The translations under genes were made by a program, and so were the position numbers. Below, one piece after another: positions 21,035 through 23,509 of a stretch of 23,509 nucleotides of DNA. The notes below the pieces were generated by a model. That model had not been told where the DNA came from, did no database searches, and worked only from the letters and a program-made list of their open reading frames with translations. The stretch spans positions 1 to 23,509 of IMG/VR virus record IMGVR_UViG_3300021197_000433. One strand, written 5' to 3'. The stretch is from a virus. Each line of letters starts with the position of its first letter. Within the stretch, counting starts at the first letter, position 1.

Positions 21035-21203
21035 TAATGATGAAGTTTTAGAAAGTTTATATGATGAAGCTTATCAAGAAATTTTAGATGATGAACAGGA
21101 ACATAGAGACGACCCTGATTACAGGGTCTTGTCTTTAGAGCAGAAAAACGATAAAGCTTATCAGATAACCATGATGAAATTCTTAAAAACGGGAATGGTA
21201 TAG
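21024..21203 (+). CDS. 59-residue early protein, end of first rightward group
   Basis: Starts at ATG 21024 (or 21027), overlapping the acidic gene, with GGAG 7 bases upstream. The product MMNNNDEVLESLYDEAYQEI, then LDDEQEHRDDPDYRVLSLEQ, ends ITMMKFLKTGMV. Mostly helical and acidic; not recognised. A terminator lies 27 bases beyond the stop. Confidence 0.6.
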   Translation: MMNNNDEVLESLYDEAYQEILDDEQEHRDDPDYRVLSLEQKNDKAYQITMMKFLKTGMV

Positions 21204-21230
21204 TGTCAACTACCTTATTTAAATCGCACT

Positions 21231-21256
21231 ACGGGCTTTATATGAAGCCGTTTTTT
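21231..21256 (+). terminator. Rho-independent terminator of first rightward group
   Basis: ACGGGCTT (21231-21238), loop TATATG, AAGCCGT (21245-21251) pair over seven bases with one bulged G, followed by TTTTTT (21251-21256). GTTTAAAC starts 4 bases after the T-run at 21260. Confidence 0.75.
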
Positions 21257-21312
21257 AGCGTTTAAACAGAATATTACTAATATGAGGCTTTATAATTAAT
21301 TGTAATTAATAG

Positions 21313-21340
21313 TTGACATTATAATAAAAGTATGTAGAAT
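21313..21340 (+). promoter_or_regulatory. Strong sigma70-type promoter for second rightward group
   Basis: TTGACA (21313-21318), 16-base spacer, TAGAAT (21335-21340): eleven of twelve consensus positions. It lies after a terminator and 42 bases before ATG 21383. This suggests that host RNA polymerase drives the group. Confidence 0.75.
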
Positions 21341-21382
21341 AATAAATGTAGTAAATATTAATTAACAAAAGGAATGCAAACA

Positions 21383-21535
21383 ATGACAAAATTATCAGAT
21401 AAAGAAATTCAAGAGTATATAGGTTATATCAAAAAAGAAATTGAAAGGCACGAAAACAGAATTAGAACTTCAGTAGAAGCATTAGTAAACAAAAAAATTG
21501 AATTAATAAAGTATGAAAAAGAGGGGACTGTTTAA
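21383..21535 (+). CDS. 50-residue coiled-coil early protein
   Basis: ATG 21383 is preceded by AAAGGAA (spacing 9). The product MTKLSDKEIQEYIGYIKKEI, then ERHENRIRTSVEALVNKKIE is a charged helix, probably coiled coil. Its final codon and stop, GTT TAA, lie within GTTTAAAC at 21530-21537. No family recognised. Confidence 0.65.
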   Translation: MTKLSDKEIQEYIGYIKKEIERHENRIRTSVEALVNKKIELIKYEKEGTV

Positions 21536-21559
21536 ACTAACTTTAAAAAGGAAAATATT

Positions 21560-21748
21560 ATGAGATACGAAATGTTTGAGAACGGAGACAGAGTTACATT
21601 AAAAAGAGATTGGGCTGATGAATGGAATCCTAGCGAAGTTTTTACTGTAACAAATGCAGATGGTGATAGTTGTTTTATTGCAGATAGTAATGGTCGTGGT
21701 TGGTCTGTTAAAAACTATCAAATTGATTTAATAGAGGAGACTGTTTAA
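21560..21748 (+). CDS. 62-residue SH3-like small protein
   Basis: ATG 21560 follows AAAAAGGAAAATATT; an 18-base block here is repeated before the gene at 22555. The product (MFENGDRVTLKRDWADEWNP, then SEVFTVTNADGDSCFIADSN and GRGWSVKNYQIDLI) has the strand order of a small SH3-like barrel. It ends in E-E-T-V, the last codons being part of the SD-octamer junction with the next gene. Confidence 0.65.
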   Translation: MRYEMFENGDRVTLKRDWADEWNPSEVFTVTNADGDSCFIADSNGRGWSVKNYQIDLIEETV

Positions 21749-21750
21749 AC

Positions 21751-22101
21751 ATGAAAACATATACACTTAAAGAAGTTCTAGCATTGTATGAAGATAACAA
21801 CGAGTCAGGCTATTACTACGGCTACAAGGGAATAGTTTTAAATGCCATAGAGAAAGGGTATTCTATCTCTGTAAACAATGGCGAGGAGTGGTCAACAGAC
21901 AAGTCTACGGACTACAAAGAGGTCATTAAAGACATTGAAACAGTTGATGATTGCGACCTGAATTTTTTTGACAAGTCAGACAAGTATGTTGGTTGGGCTA
22001 AAATTATTTTATACAATGATTACAACGAGTCGGTCAGTGATTACACGGCTAATGATGAGATGGAGTCATTGATAAACATAGGGGGAAAAGTGCCATGTTA
22101 A
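21751..22101 (+). CDS. 116-residue early protein, unknown
   Basis: ATG 21751 directly follows GTTTAAAC (21743-21750), with AGGAG just before it. The product reads MKTYTLKEVLALYEDNNESG, then YYYGYKGIVLNAIEKGYSIS and a WSTDKSTDYKEVIKDIETVD segment: strands and helices, acidic and Tyr-rich. No known motif. Its last codons overlap the next small gene. Confidence 0.65.
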   Translation: MKTYTLKEVLALYEDNNESGYYYGYKGIVLNAIEKGYSISVNNGEEWSTDKSTDYKEVIKDIETVDDCDLNFFDKSDKYVGWAKIILYNDYNESVSDYTANDEMESLINIGGKVPC

Positions 22102-22208
22102 GTAAATGGGATAGTTTTTTGACAGAAAAAAGGAAGAAAAGAAACTGTAGTATTTTATTTTTTTTAGTGGGAATTTTTTCCACGATTATTTTTTATGAAT
22201 TTTTTTGA
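22095..22208 (+). CDS. 37-residue membrane protein
   Basis: ATG 22095 overlaps the end of the previous gene and has GGGGGA upstream. The product is basic at first (MLSKWDSFLTEKRKKRNC) and then a single membrane helix (SILFFLVGIFSTIIFYEFF). Positive-inside layout suggests a cytoplasmic N-terminus. A small phage membrane protein made early could act in exclusion or membrane remodelling; function unknown. Short length makes the call moderate. Confidence 0.5.
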   Translation: MLSKWDSFLTEKRKKRNCSILFFLVGIFSTIIFYEFF

Positions 22209-22317
22209 TAGTTTTTTAGTTTTATTTTTTTTAATTTCAAGTTTTAGTTTTTATAGTTTTATTTTTTAAAAAATTATTTTTTCCTTTAATTCCTTTTTGG
22301 ATTTAATAGTTTTTTAG

Positions 22318-22347
22318 TAGGGAGTTTAAACACTCCCTATTTTTTTA
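22318..22347 (+). terminator. Terminator whose loop is the GTTTAAAC core
   Basis: TAGGGAGT (22318-22325), loop TTAAAC, ACTCCCTA (22332-22339): eight perfect pairs, followed directly by T-rich 22340-22347. The octamer GTTTAAAC (22324-22331) forms the loop and the top two stem bases on one side. Confidence 0.85.
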
Positions 22348-22382
22348 CTCAATACCTGACTAAATTACTCAAGTATTAAAAC

Positions 22383-22396
22383 TGTTTAAACGCTCT
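22383..22396 (+). repeat. 14-bp direct repeat TGTTTAAACGCTCT, copy 1
   Basis: Identical to 22431-22444, exactly 48 bases away. The shorter form TGTTTAAACGCT also occurs at 12045-12056, 17323-17334 and, inverted, at 21256-21267 with one end difference. Confidence 0.8.
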
Positions 22397-22430
22397 AATA
22401 TATCAACTCAAATAACAGAATATATAATAT

Positions 22431-22444
22431 TGTTTAAACGCTCT
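22431..22444 (+). repeat. 14-bp direct repeat TGTTTAAACGCTCT, copy 2
   Basis: Second copy of the repeat at 22383-22396. It lies 45 bases before the TTGACA of the next candidate promoter, much like the octamer at 19220, which lies 38 bases before its TTGACA. Confidence 0.8.
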
Positions 22445-22554
22445 TTTAGTGATAAGTAAAACAAATCAATAAATACTATCAATTATTATTGACATGATGT
22501 TAAAATACCCTTACGCGTGCGAGCGTGTTTATTAACTTTAAAAAGGAAAACAAA

Positions 22555-22926
22555 ATGGAATTTGAAAAAATCAACACTTTTAGCAAAAAGCAATTATTGC
22601 ATACTGCGGATTTAATAAAAGAAGCGGTCAGGCTTGATTGGGATTTAACAGGTTATGGCAGTATCGGTTATAACACTATTCACGGGAACACTTATATATG
22701 GTCAGAAAACGAACAATATTCTTTATTTATAAGCGACTTTAACGAGCCTAGAATACAAGCTTGTTGGAGTGATGCAGAAAGCGGAGAAGAAACTTTTATA
22801 AATACTGAAAATATGGCTTCTAATGATTTGCACGATTGGTGCGAAAATAATTATTTTAAGGCTAACCCTGAAGATGTTCCGCAAGGGGAGTTAAGAATAG
22901 ATGATGGTTATAGAGGGGGTGTTTAA
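22555..22926 (+). CDS. 123-residue early protein, unknown
   Basis: Start at ATG 22555, with AAAAAGGAAAA upstream, the same leader block as before 21560. The product MEFEKINTFSKKQLLHTADL, then GNTYIWSENEQYSLFISDFN and LHDWCENNYFKANPEDVPQG has an alpha-beta layout with many aromatics. It ends D-G-Y-R-G-G-V, the last three residues being encoded by the SD-octamer junction. Not recognised. Confidence 0.65.
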   Translation: MEFEKINTFSKKQLLHTADLIKEAVRLDWDLTGYGSIGYNTIHGNTYIWSENEQYSLFISDFNEPRIQACWSDAESGEETFINTENMASNDLHDWCENNYFKANPEDVPQGELRIDDGYRGGV

Positions 22927-22928
22927 AC

Positions 22929-23162
22929 ATGGCATTATTAAAAGCGACTAGCCAAGCCCTAGTCATGCAATATAAAGGCTATTTAAAAAATCTTAAAACT
23001 AATTGCAGAGAGCAGTTAAAAAACTACAACGAAAATTATGGTCATCTAGACTATGATGTATCCGACAATATTTATTATGGTTATGAGTCTGCTATTAATG
23101 ATATGCAGTGGGATATAGACCAAATTTATGCAAATTTTAACAATTATAAAAGGGGTGTTTAA
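22929..23162 (+). CDS. 77-residue helical early protein, unknown
   Basis: ATG 22929 directly follows GGGGGTGTTTAAAC. The product MALLKATSQALVMQYKGYLK, then NLKTNCREQLKNYNENYGHL is helical and Tyr/Asn-rich and ends in K-R-G-V, again encoded by the junction. No motif recognised. Confidence 0.6.
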   Translation: MALLKATSQALVMQYKGYLKNLKTNCREQLKNYNENYGHLDYDVSDNIYYGYESAINDMQWDIDQIYANFNNYKRGV

Positions 23163-23164
23163 AC

Positions 23165-23383
23165 ATGAGAAAATTAAATAATAAGCAAAAGATTTTAATT
23201 AAAAACTTTATTAAAAATAACCCTTCAGCCCCTCAATTTTTACCCGTTGAAGTCATAGACGATACAGGCGAAATTGAAAACTGTAATATGTATGAGACCT
23301 GTTGGTCTGATATAGAGCGTTATTATTCTGATATGGTTAAACCTTTAACCATGATAAAAGACTTAAATTATAGGAGTGTTTAA
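23165..23383 (+). CDS. 72-residue early protein, unknown
   Basis: ATG 23165 directly follows GGGGTGTTTAAAC. The product begins MRKLNNKQKILIKNFIKNNP, a basic helical start, and continues with FLPVEVIDDTGEIENCNMYE. It ends in Y-R-S-V, encoded by the next junction. No motif recognised. Confidence 0.6.
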   Translation: MRKLNNKQKILIKNFIKNNPSAPQFLPVEVIDDTGEIENCNMYETCWSDIERYYSDMVKPLTMIKDLNYRSV

Positions 23384-23385
23384 AC

Positions 23386-23509
23386 ATGAAAACTTTAAAA
23401 GATGTAGAAGATTATATTTATGAATTAAAAACTGAAATTAGGAGACAAGACGACTATTTTTTAAGTAATGATTTTTTATTAAAGACAATGTTTAACCCTG
23501 AACATTTTA
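23386..23509 (+). CDS. Start of another early gene (partial)
   Basis: ATG 23386 directly follows AGGAGTGTTTAAAC (octamer 23378-23385) and stays open to the window end. The 41 visible residues begin MKTLKDVEDYIYELKTEIRR, helical and charged. The gene continues outside. Confidence 0.65.
   Translation, partial: MKTLKDVEDYIYELKTEIRRQDDYFLSNDFLLKTMFNPEHF

Larger units (their letters stand above)
22209..22554 (+). other. Non-coding AT-rich regulatory stretch (346 bases)
   Basis: No credible gene. Left half (22209-22320) is a run of T-tracts (TTTTTTAGTTTTATTTTTTTT-like), likely curved and easily melted. Then come a strong terminator (22318-22347), two copies of TGTTTAAACGCTCT (22383 and 22431), TTGACA at 22489-22494 as a promoter -35 candidate without a clear -10, and a local GC-rich ACGCGTGCGAGCGT at 22513-22526. 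It looks like a second control region and may include a replication origin. Confidence 0.5.
6602..23385. repeat. Dispersed palindromic octamer GTTTAAAC, 26 copies
   Basis: First bases of copies: 6602, 8672, 10842, 10874, 12046, 13709, 14862, 15436, 16523, 16582, 17324, 17380, 18604, 18875, 19220, 19422, 20874, 21260, 21530, 21743, 22324, 22384, 22432, 22921, 23157, 23378. Only two fall in the virion genes left of 10.8 kb. Eight supply the TAA stop of a gene; six directly precede an ATG (one of these, 16523, on the minus strand); six lie in intergenic control regions; eleven lie inside coding sequence in two different frames (encoding F-K or L-N). Confidence 0.9.

Noticed and set aside
22383-22444. 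A CRISPR array suggested by repeated 14-mers
   Set aside because: Only two short copies with one spacer, palindromic core shared with dozens of other sites; no cas genes.
6602-23385. GTTTAAAC copies as cloning or vector artefacts (it is a PmeI site)
   Set aside because: Copies are spread through genes and regulatory regions with different flanks and form stop codons and junctions of natural genes, so they are not linkers.

Overview
This is a 23.5 kb piece of an AT-rich (about one third G+C), tightly packed, lytic-type bacteriophage genome. The virion genes look like a short-tailed phage: a P22 gp10-like tail/portal-associated protein, collar-type fibres, and a run of large alanine/glycine-rich proteins in the usual place of ejection proteins. 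Composition and protein families suggest an uncultured or recently cultured marine phage. No integrase, tRNA, rRNA, transposase or CRISPR array is visible.

Layout. (1) 1-12051, rightward: end of a fibre gene, fibre/collar proteins, gp10-like protein, four candidate ejection proteins, then a lysis block (small membrane proteins, a GTA-type 3TM holin, an M15 peptidase endolysin). (2) 12121-19044, leftward: a Cro-like HTH protein, O-like replication protein, DnaB-fold helicase, two small proteins, a Sak3/DUF1071 annealing protein, a YqaJ exonuclease and an SSB, closed by a strong terminator at 15564-15587. A second leftward group follows: DUF3310, small zinc-binding proteins, an MT-A70 adenine methyltransferase, two possible PD-(D/E)XK proteins and a possible Q-like antiterminator. 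(3) 19324-23509, rightward: about fifteen small, mostly acidic, unrecognised proteins, probably early host-takeover or anti-defence genes. A divergent control region (19045-19323) with three in-phase TCTAGA boxes separates (2) from (3).

Two features stand out. First, a 23-codon rightward gene at 15494-15565, set between the two leftward groups, encodes a canonical PqqA, the ribosomal precursor of the cofactor pyrroloquinoline quinone. No other pqq gene is present, so the phage would have to supply substrate to a host-encoded PqqB-E pathway; this points to a PQQ-making host, for example a marine methylotroph. Second, the palindrome GTTTAAAC occurs 26 times by eye (about one expected), 24 of them right of 10.8 kb. 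It sits in promoter regions, in a terminator loop, and at gene junctions of the form SD-TGTTTAAAC-ATG, where its TAA is usually the stop codon of the upstream gene. This looks like a phage-wide regulatory or junction element similar in style to mycobacteriophage start-associated sequences or stoperators.

A further structural oddity is that the MT-A70 gene lies between two perfect 32-bp direct repeats that duplicate the start of the following gene, as if it had been spliced in at a start codon with translational coupling preserved on both sides.
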